Part shown: positions 27,243 through 37,402 of the stretch, one piece after another
Layout: the number at the start of each line of letters is the position of its first letter
Position numbering within the stretch: position 1 is the first letter of the stretch
Made by a program: the position numbers and the translations under genes
The notes under the pieces: generated by a model
What the model was told of the DNA's origin: nothing
Seen by the model: the letters and a program-made list of their open reading frames with translations, nothing else
The model's database searches: none
Source of the DNA: Dyadobacter sp. CECT 9275
GTDB taxonomy: Bacteria; Bacteroidota; Bacteroidia; Cytophagales; Spirosomataceae
Direction: 5' to 3'
NCBI RefSeq assembly: GCF_907164905.1
Contig: NZ_CAJRAF010000002.1
Span: 3,551,001 to 3,615,000, forward strand
Length of the DNA stretch: 64,000 nucleotides

Positions 27243-27533
27243 ATGAGCGCGAAAGACTTAGCCAGTGTGTATGATACCATCATGAGTATCCCCGGCGTAA
27301 ACGAGCAAGTGAAAGTAGATTTGAAGATCAGCGGCAAAAGTGCACTACTACTACTTCATCAGGCGATACGCCGTGCTGTTAATTAAGCATCTACAGATGG
27401 CAATCCCGATCTAATTGATATCGCTTCGGTTGAAGCTAAACAGGATCTCATGAATATCTCAGAGGAATTCCCGCAACGGACAAATTTGATGGAATTGAAT
27501 GAGAAAATTAGCCAAACTATCGTACAACTATAA
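27243..27533 (+). pseudogene. Broken second copy of the 91-aa island-flanking gene
   Basis: From the ATG at 27243 the frame reads MSAKDLASVYDTIMSIPGVN and follows the intact copy at 23880, with one extra Leu codon in the Leu run. At codon 48 (27384-27386) a TAA replaces the CAA found in the intact copy. After that stop the same frame continues to match (NPDLIDIA, then NLMELNEKI) and ends at a TAA at 27531-27533, slightly longer than the intact gene. It is a nonsense-inactivated paralogue in the same orientation, so together the copies form diverged direct repeats around the defence genes. Confidence 0.82.
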
Positions 27534-27552
27534 CCTATCTACACAAAAATGA

Positions 27553-27741
27553 TCACATAAACCACATTTGTTGAAACGCAGGTCTTTCCAATTCCCTGAT
27601 TTTATTTTCAAGCCTTTTCAGATCTGAGAATAGTGTATCAAAATTAGATTGTAGCGTGACGAATTTGTCATTAAGACTATTCTTACTACTGTTGAGCATC
27701 AATATTATAATGATGATGCCTAAAATCAGGATAACTTCCAT
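27553..27741 (-). CDS. Small single-pass membrane protein with coiled coil
   Basis: A 62-codon minus-strand frame with a real-looking layout: a hydrophobic helix at residues 2-17 (EVILILGIIIIILML), a short basic turn, then a heptad-like helix (DTLFSDLKRLENKIREL). It resembles many small membrane-anchored coiled-coil proteins but matches no family I know. It converges with the broken 91-aa copy. Expression is unproven and the call rests only on composition. Confidence 0.42.
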   Translation of the reverse strand: MEVILILGIIIIILMLNSSKNSLNDKFVTLQSNFDTLFSDLKRLENKIRELERPAFQQMWFM

Positions 27742-28140
27742 TTAGGTTTTAAATTAGTAGAGGTGGTAACAACTGAGCGTAAGCATAGACCTAAAAAGAA
27801 CTTGATGGACTTGAATTTCCTTATTTTCCAACTGCGCCGGCTCAGTTAGACTTTGCATTAAGATGTTATTTAAGAACGTTAAAATTAGAGGAGAAATAAG
27901 ATAGACCTCAATTTTTACAACTTCCAGAAACGTCCTTTGTGTAGATTTTCAGGTTGTAAAAATAGAAAGATTATCTCTTACAATTGTATCTTCTGTATAA
28001 TTATATCTTTAGGTAAGTCGGATGAATTGGGCTCAAAATTGGATCAGGGTATCTGGTGATGATTTGCCGGGCGAGACATTCCCTTTTTGTTTAAGAGAGC
28101 TCCTCTTGTGAGGCAAATTATATCAGGTGGGATTTCCGGC
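27742..28140. other. Gene-free AT-rich spacer with an 11-bp inverted repeat
   Basis: About 400 bp without a credible coding frame on either strand. It contains the inverted repeat atttttacaac (27911-27921) and gttgtaaaaat (27953-27963) around a 31-base loop, with no T-run placed to act as a terminator. No tRNA-like fold or integrase-type core repeat was seen. It is probably the right margin of the accessory island. Confidence 0.5.
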
Positions 28141-28144
28141 CACA

Positions 28145-28182
28145 AAAAAAGCAGAGACCATTTTCACAGTCTCTGCTTTAAA
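28145..28182 (-). terminator. Rho-independent terminator of atpD-atpC
   Basis: Inverted repeat aaagcagagac (28148-28158) and gtctctgcttt (28169-28179) with a 10-base loop. Read on the minus strand, the stem is followed at once by seven T residues. It lies about 20 bp after the atpC stop codon. Confidence 0.88.
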
Positions 28183-28198
28183 ATAATTGCTGTGTTAC

Positions 28199-28441
28199 CT
28201 ACAAAACAGCCTCAGCAAGTACAAGTACCTTGTTATTAAGCACTTCCACAACACCACCATCAATGATGAAGGTTTGTTTGGCTGCTCCGGTATCCACCAC
28301 TACATTGCCTTTCCCTAGCGTGCTGACCAAGGGTGCATGACGGTTCAGTACCTGAAACTGTCCTTCGGTACCCGGTAAGGTAACGGAGGTTGCCTCGCCG
28401 TTGTATATCTTTTTGTCGGGTGTTATGATATCTAAATGCAT
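28199..28441 (-). CDS. atpC: ATP synthase F1 epsilon subunit, short form
   Basis: An 80-aa subunit of the central stalk of F1Fo ATP synthase. The sequence (MHLDIITPDKKIYNGEA, then VTLPGTEGQFQVLNRHAPLVS and IDGGVVEVLNNKVLVLAEA) is the N-terminal beta-sandwich that contacts gamma and the c-ring. The C-terminal two-helix regulatory domain of E. coli epsilon is absent, as is usual in Bacteroidota. It lies 77 bp downstream of atpD on the same strand and ends at a strong terminator. Confidence 0.95.
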   Translation of the reverse strand: MHLDIITPDKKIYNGEATSVTLPGTEGQFQVLNRHAPLVSTLGKGNVVVDTGAAKQTFIIDGGVVEVLNNKVLVLAEAVL

Positions 28442-28518
28442 ATTCGTTAGCTTTTAGCTGTCACCCAATAGCAGCCGGCTGTGGGGCCAACTCTTACTGT
28501 CAACAGTTTACTTTAAAC

Positions 28519-30153
<1,635 letters not shown>

Positions 30154-30212
30154 TCACCGGGTTTTTGGAAAATGGGTATAGAAATTTTCAGAACTCGGTT
30201 CAAATTTGATTT

Positions 30213-32876
30213 ATGAAGGAACTTTTTTTCTGGAAAGTATGGTCGCCATCGGAAAGGCGGCTGGCAATAACAGTACTGATTATTATCTTACTTTCTTTAC
30301 TGTTTTTACTTTTAAAAAGTATCAATCCGCTTTCCAATGTCATTCAATGGAATGTACTGAGCGAGTTATCTGAGGTAAGCGCTGTGCCCGACGGCCTTCG
30401 GCTTGGCGCCTGGCAGTATGGTGTTTCTGTGCCTGTCCAACTGGTGTCAGAACAATTCATTGCATCGGTAATGCACACCGATCCGTTAACCGTTGATCTC
30501 TTTCTGGTGCTGGCGTTGACGGGCCTGTCCCTTGTCCTGGCCGCGTTAACAGCTGTCCCGCGGTTTTGGTACCTGGCCGGTATAATCCTGTTCATCCTTC
30601 TTCTGACAGCCTGCCGCCTCGAAATGCTGCATGTATTCGGAGAGGGAAACCGCACCTTTTTCATCATCAGTATACTGTTATACGGAGGCCTGAGCTACTA
30701 CTTTCACGCCTTCCGGCCCGATTACGGCATGGCGGCCCGGGTGTGGGGCATGCTCGGCGTTTCGGCCATCCTGACCATCACCGCGGCTCTGGGTGCTCAG
30801 GCTCCTATGCCCGCCCTTGCGGCCGTTACCTATTCCTTTCCGCTCTGGCTAATCCTCGCTACGCTTTTCCTGCTCATGGTATCTACTGAAATAATGGCAG
30901 GGCTGGTATGGTTAAGTTCCAGTGAATCCGTTGGGAAGGGGAGGGGCGGTCTTATGAATTTCATTGTGATCAGCGTTTTATACCTTTTATATCTGCTGTT
31001 GTTCTATCTGAAAAACACACGCCGGATCGACTGGGACCTGACCCTCCTCAATCCGGTGTACTTTATGATCGTCGGTGCGGTTACAGGCCTGTGGGGCTTT
31101 CGCCGCCGGGCAGACTCTACCGAAGGGGTATTGCCATTCAGGTCGTCGGGTTTCTGGCTTTACAGCGGCCTGATGATCATCACCGCTGCATTCGCCGGAC
31201 TATCCATGGGCATGGCCAATGATCCCCTGCTGGAGGTACTGGAAGATGTGACCGTGCAAGGCCAGCTTGCCATGAGTGTCCTGTTTTTCTTTTATGTGCT
31301 GGTCAACTTCTATCCCCTTTTCAAACAAGGGCTTGCGGTACACAAGGTATTGTACAAACCCTTACGTTTCGGACTTACCCAAACCCGCCTTTTCGGCTTC
31401 GCCGGGGTTGTAATCCTATTCTCCATTCAAAGGCTGTTTCCGTTTTACCAGGGAATGGCGGGGTATTTCAACGGGCTGGGCGATTTACATACACAAACCC
31501 GGGAGCTTACCCTGGCCGAGCAATATTATAAACTGGCGCTGCAGCAGGAATTCCAGAACCACAAATCCAACTATGCACTGGCGTCGCTGGCACTGCAGCA
31601 GGGCGACCGCAACGCCGCTGCGTTTTATTTCCGCCAGGCCCTGCTTAAAAATCCCTCCCCACAGGCCTATGCCGGGCTGAGTACCGTACTGATCGATGAA
31701 AATCTGTTTTTTGATGCCATATTTAGTTTGAAAGAAGGTATCAGTAAATTTCCGGAAAGCGGGGAACTGCTGAATAATCTGGGCATGCTGTATTCTAAAA
31801 CCAATGTGGCAGATTCCGCCTATTATTTCCTCGAAAAAGCTGAAAAAGAAACCTCAAGAACCGATGTTCCTGCCACCAACCTTCTTTTTGTTCTGGCCAA
31901 AAGTGCTGATTCCGCGCTGCTTGATTCTCTTTCCCGAGACAACAAAACATTCAACTCCATTTCATGGCAGGCCAATTCACTGGCTGTCAGAAATCTGAGA
32001 CAGGATTTCTCTGCTTCTGCTTTTGACGCTACATCCATACCGCACGACTCCCTGCTGAGTGCTTCATCCTTCGCATACCTGGTCAATTATGCAATCAACC
32101 AAGCCCGGAACGACAGCATGCCCGCCACGCTGTTGCCAAAGCTTTCTGTAACCAATCCCGTTTTGTCGCAGGACCTTACTCTTGCCGGGTTATATTCCGG
32201 TTTCTACAGCGGGGATAAACTCAAGGCATTGGAAACCCTGCAGGCCTGGGCAGAAGAGGAAGGTCCCAGGCAACAGTTATATAGGAAAATACTCGGCCAC
32301 TGGTTTTTACAGCTCGGTTTGTACGACAAGGCAATAGAACAGCTTTCTGATGTGGAAGGTATCGAAGGAACCATCGGGATGGCCGTTGCCAACGCGTTGT
32401 CCGGTAACCAGGCCGTGGCGACTGTACTGCTGGATAAAATGCTGGAATCGGAAAAAAATCCTGCTGTACAGCTGCTTAAAGAAACTCTTGCGACGGGAGC
32501 CCGTCCCAGGTCTCCTTTGGATTCACTACTGGCAGCCGCAGAAAAATCCCCGTCTGAGCGGAATTATATAAAAGCCGTGAAGGCGAACCCGTTTGATGAA
32601 ACCGTTGTCGCCAAAACCTCGGAATGGTACCGGCAAAAAAAACAAACTGCCAAAGCCTATCAGATTGTTGTGAATGCGCTCCGGCTCAAGGAATATGCAC
32701 CGCTCATCTGGGAACAATATGCACTTTTGAGCTTGGAACAGGGGCTTTTGACGCAGGCTTCGGAAGCGGAAGCAAAAGTGAAACAACTGGCGGAGCCCGC
32801 CGTATATCAGCAATTTATGAGCCGCTATCAGCCTATGCGTGCTCTCATCGAAAAACAAAGGGCAGAGTTTCAATGA
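30213..32876 (+). CDS. Large polytopic membrane protein with C-terminal TPR domain
   Basis: An 887-aa protein. Residues ~15-410 contain about ten or eleven hydrophobic helices (first LAITVLIIILLSLLFLLL). From about residue 420 the sequence is soluble TPR repeat (AEQYYKLALQQEFQNHKSNY, then AAFYFRQALLKNPSPQAYAG and ELLNNLGMLYSKTNVADSAY), continuing to the end. The membrane part resembles polytopic O-antigen ligase- or PMT-like proteins only in layout, and no motif is diagnostic. The TPR domain probably faces the periplasm and binds a partner. Divergent from atpD with 170 bp between them. Function unknown. Confidence 0.72.
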   Translation: MKELFFWKVWSPSERRLAITVLIIILLSLLFLLLKSINPLSNVIQWNVLSELSEVSAVPDGLRLGAWQYGVSVPVQLVSEQFIASVMHTDPLTVDLFLVLALTGLSLVLAALTAVPRFWYLAGIILFILLLTACRLEMLHVFGEGNRTFFIISILLYGGLSYYFHAFRPDYGMAARVWGMLGVSAILTITAALGAQAPMPALAAVTYSFPLWLILATLFLLMVSTEIMAGLVWLSSSESVGKGRGGLMNFIVISVLYLLYLLLFYLKNTRRIDWDLTLLNPVYFMIVGAVTGLWGFRRRADSTEGVLPFRSSGFWLYSGLMIITAAFAGLSMGMANDPLLEVLEDVTVQGQLAMSVLFFFYVLVNFYPLFKQGLAVHKVLYKPLRFGLTQTRLFGFAGVVILFSIQRLFPFYQGMAGYFNGLGDLHTQTRELTLAEQYYKLALQQEFQNHKSNYALASLALQQGDRNAAAFYFRQALLKNPSPQAYAGLSTVLIDENLFFDAIFSLKEGISKFPESGELLNNLGMLYSKTNVADSAYYFLEKAEKETSRTDVPATNLLFVLAKSADSALLDSLSRDNKTFNSISWQANSLAVRNLRQDFSASAFDATSIPHDSLLSASSFAYLVNYAINQARNDSMPATLLPKLSVTNPVLSQDLTLAGLYSGFYSGDKLKALETLQAWAEEEGPRQQLYRKILGHWFLQLGLYDKAIEQLSDVEGIEGTIGMAVANALSGNQAVATVLLDKMLESEKNPAVQLLKETLATGARPRSPLDSLLAAAEKSPSERNYIKAVKANPFDETVVAKTSEWYRQKKQTAKAYQIVVNALRLKEYAPLIWEQYALLSLEQGLLTQASEAEAKVKQLAEPAVYQQFMSRYQPMRALIEKQRAEFQ

Positions 32877-32931
32877 TTTTTTATTTTCGGGTGTGTTTTC
32901 CTGAATACCTTTAAACAAACCACGCAACGAA

Positions 32932-33384
32932 ATGAATGTAATCTGGAAAACCGGAACCTGGCCACAAGAATACCGGATATTCCGGGATAAGGTGATCACC
33001 GGGATACTCAAAAAGAATACCTGGAAGGCGCAGGCTTATGGCGAGTTCAATGGCGCAATGTTACGTTTCAGATCCGAAGGTTTCTGGAAAAACAAGACCA
33101 TCATATCCGACATTGAGGGCACAAAGGACCTTGGTAACATTGAATATGACAGCTGGAAAGCATCCGGAAAGGTAACATTCATGGACGAAACCTATGAATG
33201 GAAATATGACTCCTGGAAAGGCAATAAATGGAGCATCGGCAATAAAAACGGTTCGGCAAATTATACCGTAACCAATTTCTGGAAAGGAGAGGGAACCATC
33301 GAATTTGAGGATATTCCGCCAGCCGTGGTACTAACCGGATTATTTATTGACGACCACTTTAGAGCCTTAAGCGCAGCAGTATAA
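32932..33384 (+). CDS. Small beta-rich protein with repeated F/S-W-K strands, function unknown
   Basis: A 150-aa cytosolic-looking protein without signal or membrane segment. Short strands ending in Trp-Lys recur: KNTWKAQAYG, EGFWKNKTII, YDSWKASGKV, YDSWKGNKWS and NFWKGEGTIEF. This suggests a beta-barrel or tubby/LURP-like fold, but I cannot confirm a family. It sits between the membrane-TPR gene (55 bp upstream) and the ABC ATPase (47 bp downstream) on the same strand, so the three may form an operon. Confidence 0.65.
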   Translation: MNVIWKTGTWPQEYRIFRDKVITGILKKNTWKAQAYGEFNGAMLRFRSEGFWKNKTIISDIEGTKDLGNIEYDSWKASGKVTFMDETYEWKYDSWKGNKWSIGNKNGSANYTVTNFWKGEGTIEFEDIPPAVVLTGLFIDDHFRALSAAV

Positions 33385-33431
33385 AAGTAAATTCATAGAA
33401 GCTGTATTTAAGTTTTAGAAATCTATTACCC

Positions 33432-34142
33432 ATGAAGATTATTGAAACAACCGATATATCCAAGCGTTATGTAATGGGTTCCGAAGTGATTCAGGCACTC
33501 AAGTCGGTGACGATATCCGTCAATAAAGGAGAATACGTTGCCTTTATGGGGCCGTCCGGTTCGGGAAAATCCACACTGATGAACATTATCGGATGTCTGG
33601 ATACACCCACCAACGGCCGGTATATCCTTAATAATAAAGATGTAAGCGACATGACAGAAAGCGAACTGGCCGAGATCCGGAACAAGGAAATCGGTTTTGT
33701 TTTTCAGACCTTCAACTTACTTCCCCGCATGTCTTCCCTGGATAATGTAGCGCTACCCCTGATATACGCAGGGCTCAATAAAGCCGACAGGACCGAAAAA
33801 GCAATGCTTTCGCTAAAAAATGTGGGTCTTGAAAACCGTGCCGGACATAAGCCCAACGAACTTTCGGGCGGTCAGCGGCAGCGTGTTGCCATTGCCCGGG
33901 CACTGGTAAACGATCCGAGCATACTCCTTGCGGATGAGCCCACCGGTAATCTTGACAGCAAAACATCCTACGAAATCATGGACCTCTTTGACCAGCTTTA
34001 CAGCAAGGGAAATACCATTGTGATGGTTACGCACGAAGAGGACATTGCACATTATGCCCACCGCATTGTTCGGCTAAGGGACGGGCTGGTTGAATCGGAC
34101 ACGATTAACCCTAACCCTACCAAGGTCACCGCGATGGTGTAG
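33432..34142 (+). CDS. ABC transporter ATP-binding protein, MacB/LolD type
   Basis: A 236-aa ATPase of the MacB/LolD/FtsE group. Walker [17 protein letters not shown]-loop [22 protein letters not shown], signature [16 protein letters not shown], Walker [14 protein letters not shown] and H-loop VMVTHEED are all present and intact. This group drives mechanotransmission-type exporters or lipoprotein release through a FtsX-fold permease. No permease is adjacent here (the next gene is an RluA enzyme), so the partner is encoded elsewhere. Confidence 0.93.
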   Translation: MKIIETTDISKRYVMGSEVIQALKSVTISVNKGEYVAFMGPSGSGKSTLMNIIGCLDTPTNGRYILNNKDVSDMTESELAEIRNKEIGFVFQTFNLLPRMSSLDNVALPLIYAGLNKADRTEKAMLSLKNVGLENRAGHKPNELSGGQRQRVAIARALVNDPSILLADEPTGNLDSKTSYEIMDLFDQLYSKGNTIVMVTHEEDIAHYAHRIVRLRDGLVESDTINPNPTKVTAMV

Positions 34143-34188
34143 TACAACATCCTTTTTTTAAATTTATTAACCAAAACAAATAACCTTC

Positions 34189-34196
34189 TACCTTTG
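34189..34196 (+). promoter_or_regulatory. Candidate -7 element ahead of the second RluA-family gene
   Basis: TACCTTTG is an exact TAnnTTTG match 105 bp upstream of the ATG at 34301. The expected -33 TTTG is absent (TTA only), so it is a weak candidate. It would imply an unusually long leader of about 98 bases. Confidence 0.35.
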
Positions 34197-34300
34197 TTAT
34201 GACAAACTAATCAGGCACCAAAATATTCATGATAGATTAGGATCCGGATGAATTAGCTGATAAACAGTAATTTATTCGGATTATTTTTAGTTAATACCTT

Positions 34301-35023
34301 ATGAAAATCGATTTTAAAGACATCATATTATTCGAAAACGAGGACTTTCTACTCGTTAACAAACCGCCGCACCTCGCCACGCTTGACGAACGTACCGCCG
34401 ACCGCGGAGGAAGCTTACTGCGCCTTGCAAAAGAATTCAACCCCGAACTGCAAGCCGCACACCGGCTCGACAAAGAGACTTCCGGTGTACTGGCATTTGC
34501 CAAAAATCCGGCCGCATACCGGCATCTGGCCATGCAGTTTGAGCATAGGGAGGTAACCAAGCGTTACCATGCCGTTGCCACGGGTATACATGATCTGGAT
34601 GGTATTTCAGTGTATCTGCCCATACTTCCCCTCAAAAACGGAACAGCTGTGAAGATAGACCGGGCCGAAGGAAAGGTCGCAGAAACGATTTTTAATACGA
34701 TAAAAGTTTATCGGGGCTACACCTTGGTGGAATGCATCCCGGTAACAGGCAGAATGCACCAGATCAGAATACACTTGTCGTGCCTGAAAGCACCCATTGT
34801 TTGTGATCCCCAGTATGGCGGCGAACCGATTTATTTATCCAGCCTGAAAAAGAAATTCAATCTTAAAAAAGATACCGAGGAGCAGCCGTTGATACAGCGT
34901 GTTGCACTTCATGCACATTCGCTTTCGTTTTCGCTCATGGATGAGGAAAAAGTACGCATTGTTGCGCCTTACCCTAAAGATTTTGAGGTTTTGGTTAAAC
35001 AGCTTGATAAATTTGGTGTATAA
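34301..35023 (+). CDS. RluA-family pseudouridine synthase (second paralogue)
   Basis: A 240-aa RNA pseudouridine synthase with catalytic Asp57 in HRLDKETSGVLAFAKNP and the C-terminal motif VTGRMHQIRIHLSCLKAPIVCD. No S4 domain is seen. It differs clearly from the paralogue at 10991-11719. An extra segment near residue 190 (LSSLKKKFNLKKDTEEQ) is typical of the RluA members of Bacteroidota that modify 23S rRNA, as recalled. The exact target site cannot be assigned. The secreted protein gene follows after 29 bp. Confidence 0.92.
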   Translation: MKIDFKDIILFENEDFLLVNKPPHLATLDERTADRGGSLLRLAKEFNPELQAAHRLDKETSGVLAFAKNPAAYRHLAMQFEHREVTKRYHAVATGIHDLDGISVYLPILPLKNGTAVKIDRAEGKVAETIFNTIKVYRGYTLVECIPVTGRMHQIRIHLSCLKAPIVCDPQYGGEPIYLSSLKKKFNLKKDTEEQPLIQRVALHAHSLSFSLMDEEKVRIVAPYPKDFEVLVKQLDKFGV

Positions 35024-35052
35024 ACACAAAAAACATAATCATTAGCCTTACC

Positions 35053-35805
35053 ATGAAAACAGTATTATCCTCCCTGCTTTTGCTGATCCTCTGTTCACAG
35101 CTGTTATTTGCGCAGGACGTCCGCAAGCCCGACGTCATTCTGCTGCGGGATAACACCAAACTTGAGGTAATCATCCAGGAAGTGGATGACCAGAAAATCA
35201 AGTATAAAAAACTGAGTAATCCCGACGGTCCCGTTTTCACGATAAAAAAATCGGATATCACGTCTATTATGTACAGCAACGGAGAAACCGAGATCATGGA
35301 GGCGACCATAGAAGTGCCCAATTATTATTCTCCATCGGCCCAAACCCCGCACAAGAACGAAAGATACGAGGCAAGAGCACCCAGGAACCAGTTTGAGCAG
35401 GAGATACAAACAGCTGATGCTGAAAGGCTTCGTATGATGTTTACACATTACAAGTCCAAGTCCAGGCAGGGGCTGACGTTAGCCATTGGCGGGATGTCTG
35501 CCGGGATCATTGCCATGGGAATAGGCGTCGGTATTATCGCAAATGCGGTTGATTCGCAGGGTTACTACAAGAGTCAACAGGACGAGCAAAGGGCAAAAAC
35601 AGGAGCTTATCTGGTACTTGGCGGGTTTGCCGGAGCTGCCACATTTGGCACCATTGGTTTTGTGCGGGCCGGGAAAAACAACTCAAAGGCTGGCAAGGCA
35701 AAACGGGAACTTACCCGAAGAAACGAGCCCCTCAAGGTGTCCTTTTCGCCTGGTTTCGACTTGCAGCATAAAGCCGGTTACATCGGGCTGAGCATGTCCT
35801 TTTAA
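35053..35805 (+). CDS. Exported hypothetical protein with a short SHD1-like beta domain and one membrane segment
   Basis: A 250-aa protein with a clear signal peptide (SSLLLLILCSQLLFAQ). Residues ~25-85 (DVILLRDNTKLEVIIQEVDD, then KYKKLSNPDGPVFTIKKSDI) are a small beta domain common in secreted Bacteroidota proteins. A Gly/Ala-rich hydrophobic pair follows at ~140-170 and ~185-205 (AIGGMSAGIIAMGIGVGIIA and YLVLGGFAGAATFGTIGF). It ends in a strand that may insert in the outer membrane. Function unknown. A terminator follows within 30 bp. Confidence 0.75.
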   Translation: MKTVLSSLLLLILCSQLLFAQDVRKPDVILLRDNTKLEVIIQEVDDQKIKYKKLSNPDGPVFTIKKSDITSIMYSNGETEIMEATIEVPNYYSPSAQTPHKNERYEARAPRNQFEQEIQTADAERLRMMFTHYKSKSRQGLTLAIGGMSAGIIAMGIGVGIIANAVDSQGYYKSQQDEQRAKTGAYLVLGGFAGAATFGTIGFVRAGKNNSKAGKAKRELTRRNEPLKVSFSPGFDLQHKAGYIGLSMSF

Positions 35806-35830
35806 AATGTTGTCTGGTAAAAAGGCATAT

Positions 35831-35867
35831 AAAAAACCCCGCCGAGTGTGCCTCAGCGGGGTTTTTT
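35831..35867. terminator. Bidirectional rho-independent terminator
   Basis: Perfect stem aaaaaaccccgc (35831-35842) and gcggggtttttt (35856-35867) with a 13-base loop. A-run and T-run flank both sides, so it can serve both the secreted-protein gene (+) and the convergent outer-membrane protein gene (-). Confidence 0.93.
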
Positions 35868-35887
35868 ACTTTGTTCCAAACTATTTT

Positions 35888-36430
35888 TTAGAACTTGAAG
35901 GTTATACCCACTTTAAGTGGTACAAATGATCTGTTTCCTCCACCAAGTTCAGCAAATACGGCTGTGGTTGGTTTGAAATAATAACGGGCACCTGCAAAAA
36001 CCCCTACTGTAACACCGCTACCGTAATTGTTTTCGTAGATACCGCTGTAACCACCGGGAGCACTGTAGTTGGCAATGGTATATCCCAATACCGGGCCAGC
36101 ATAAAGATCCAGCTTGTCCATTGTCAAAAAATGTTTCCCAAAATGATATGATCCACGGGCAGCAACTGTGAAGAAATTATATCTCCAATTGTACCCAAAA
36201 TATCCGTATTTCCAAGTCACGAAATCCGCCTGGGCACCCACGCTGATAAAATCGTGAATTCCTTGTTCATATGACGCTCCTAGACCAATACCTCCACCGA
36301 AACCATCGCCACCGCCGAGGTTAAGGCCAACATTTACCAATTTGTCTCCTTTTTCAAACTGAGCAAAAGCTTTTCCGGAAGTAAACCCAAGAATAGCAGC
36401 TACAAAAAGCATTAAGAAAATCTTTTTCAT
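35888..36430 (-). CDS. Outer-membrane beta-barrel protein (OmpW/OMP_b-brl type)
   Basis: A 180-aa protein from the ATG at 36428-36430, with signal peptide KKIFLMLFVAAILGFTSGKAFAQ. An in-frame GTG at 36463 lies in the promoter and is rejected. The mature part has alternating amphipathic strands (VNVGLNLGGGDGFGGGIGLG, then FTVAARGSYHFGKHF and VGVFAGARYYFKP) and ends in a strand with terminal Phe (LKVGITFKF), the signature of an 8-strand barrel. The transported or bound ligand is unknown. It has its own promoter and shares a bidirectional terminator with the convergent gene. Confidence 0.86.
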   Translation of the reverse strand: MKKIFLMLFVAAILGFTSGKAFAQFEKGDKLVNVGLNLGGGDGFGGGIGLGASYEQGIHDFISVGAQADFVTWKYGYFGYNWRYNFFTVAARGSYHFGKHFLTMDKLDLYAGPVLGYTIANYSAPGGYSGIYENNYGSGVTVGVFAGARYYFKPTTAVFAELGGGNRSFVPLKVGITFKF

Positions 36431-36462
36431 CGTAATAGACTGTTTATTGTTTAGATATGGCA

Positions 36463-36493
36463 CAAAATAAGTGTTTTATTCAATTGCTTCAAA
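36463..36493 (-). promoter_or_regulatory. Phylum-type promoter of the outer-membrane barrel gene
   Basis: Read on the minus strand: TTTG (36490-36493), 19-base spacer, then TTATTTTG (36463-36470), which differs from TAnnTTTG at one position. Transcription would start near 36456, about 26 bases before the ATG at 36430. Confidence 0.6.
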
Positions 36494-36571
36494 ACCCTTG
36501 CCAGCAGAACTTATCCAATGGAAAAAAAAGCCGGACGATTTGCCTTTCCTATCTATCATCCGCCTTTTTTC

Positions 36572-37255
36572 CTAGATACCTGCCTTAAGTTTGTCCTTAA
36601 AAACTTTCTTAAATTTATCCAGTTTGGGGGCTATCACAAACGCACAATACCCCTGGTCAGGATTCTTGGCGAAATAATTCTGGTGATAGTCTTCCGCTGG
36701 GTAAAACGTAGGAGCCTTGGTAATTTCTGTAACAATAGGTTTTGCATAGGCCCCGGATTTATCCAGTTCGGCCTTCGCAGTTTCGGCGAAATTCTTCTGC
36801 TCATCATTGTAGTAATAAATTACAGAGCGGTACTGCGTCCCTACATCGTTACCCTGGCGGTTCAGGGAGGTGGGGTCGTGGCTGCGGAAAAATGCTTCCA
36901 GTAGATCGGCATAACTGATTACTTTGGGGTCGTAGGTGATCTGCGCACATTCTGCATGCCCGGTATTTCCGGTACATACTTCTTTATACGTAGGATTTGG
37001 ATTCTGCCCTCCGGCATACCCGGAAACCACTTTTTTCACCCCGTTGAGGGATTCAAAAACGGCTTCAGTGCACCAGAAACACCCCGTCCCGAAGGTAGCC
37101 ACCTCGGTATTGGCCGTGTCAACATTGGTTTCGTCCATCACAGCGGTTTCTTTGTTCATCTTTTTTGTCCTTTTTTTATCAGATTGAGCACAGGATATGG
37201 CAACGATACCGCACAATAAAATGAATGTGAAGAATGGAATGGTTGTTCTCAGCAT
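36572..37255 (-). CDS. msrA: Peptide-methionine (S)-S-oxide reductase, exported form
   Basis: A 227-aa MsrA that repairs oxidised methionine. The catalytic Cys59 lies in ATFGTGCFWCTEAVF. Family motifs GYAGGQNPNPTYKEVCTGNTGHAE, FFRSHDPTSLNRQGNDVGTQYRS and the Tyr-rich AEDYHQNYF are present. An N-terminal hydrophobic segment followed by Cys22 (GIVAISC) indicates export, possibly as a lipoprotein, so it should act on periplasmic or outer-membrane proteins. No MsrB domain is fused, and no msrB neighbour is visible. Confidence 0.96.
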   Translation of the reverse strand: MLRTTIPFFTFILLCGIVAISCAQSDKKRTKKMNKETAVMDETNVDTANTEVATFGTGCFWCTEAVFESLNGVKKVVSGYAGGQNPNPTYKEVCTGNTGHAECAQITYDPKVISYADLLEAFFRSHDPTSLNRQGNDVGTQYRSVIYYYNDEQKNFAETAKAELDKSGAYAKPIVTEITKAPTFYPAEDYHQNYFAKNPDQGYCAFVIAPKLDKFKKVFKDKLKAGI

Positions 37256-37282
37256 AATGACAGGATTACGGTACTAGCTTTT

Positions 37283-37290
37283 CAAACATA
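37283..37290 (-). promoter_or_regulatory. Candidate -7 element of msrA
   Basis: Minus-strand TATGTTTG matches TAnnTTTG exactly and lies 28 bp upstream of the msrA ATG. No TTTG is seen at the proper -33 distance, so confidence is limited. Confidence 0.38.
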
Positions 37291-37402
37291 CGAATCAGAA
37301 AGAAAGTTTATTCTCTAATATCATTGAATATTTACGAAATTTGACCTTGAAAAGATTTAAAATCCATTGAGAAAATCTCTGAAAGGCAGATAACGGCTCC
37401 AC

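Larger units (their letters stand above)
23555..28140. other. AT-rich accessory island carrying the Thoeris-like defence module
   Basis: Between the pirin-like gene and the atpC terminator, base composition turns visibly AT-richer and codon choice changes, with many AAA, ATA, TTA and AGA codons, most strongly at 24289-27080. The segment holds a primase fragment, two copies of a 91-codon gene (one broken), a TIR-kinase/SIR2-SLOG gene pair, a small membrane protein and about 400 bp without genes. The mix of mobile-element debris and defence genes is typical of a horizontally acquired island. No integrase, tRNA target or terminal repeats were found, so the borders are approximate. Confidence 0.65.

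Noticed and set aside
23880..27533. Simple transposon target-site duplication explaining the two 91-codon genes
   Set aside because: The copies are far too long and too diverged, and there are no terminal inverted repeats or transposase genes beside them.
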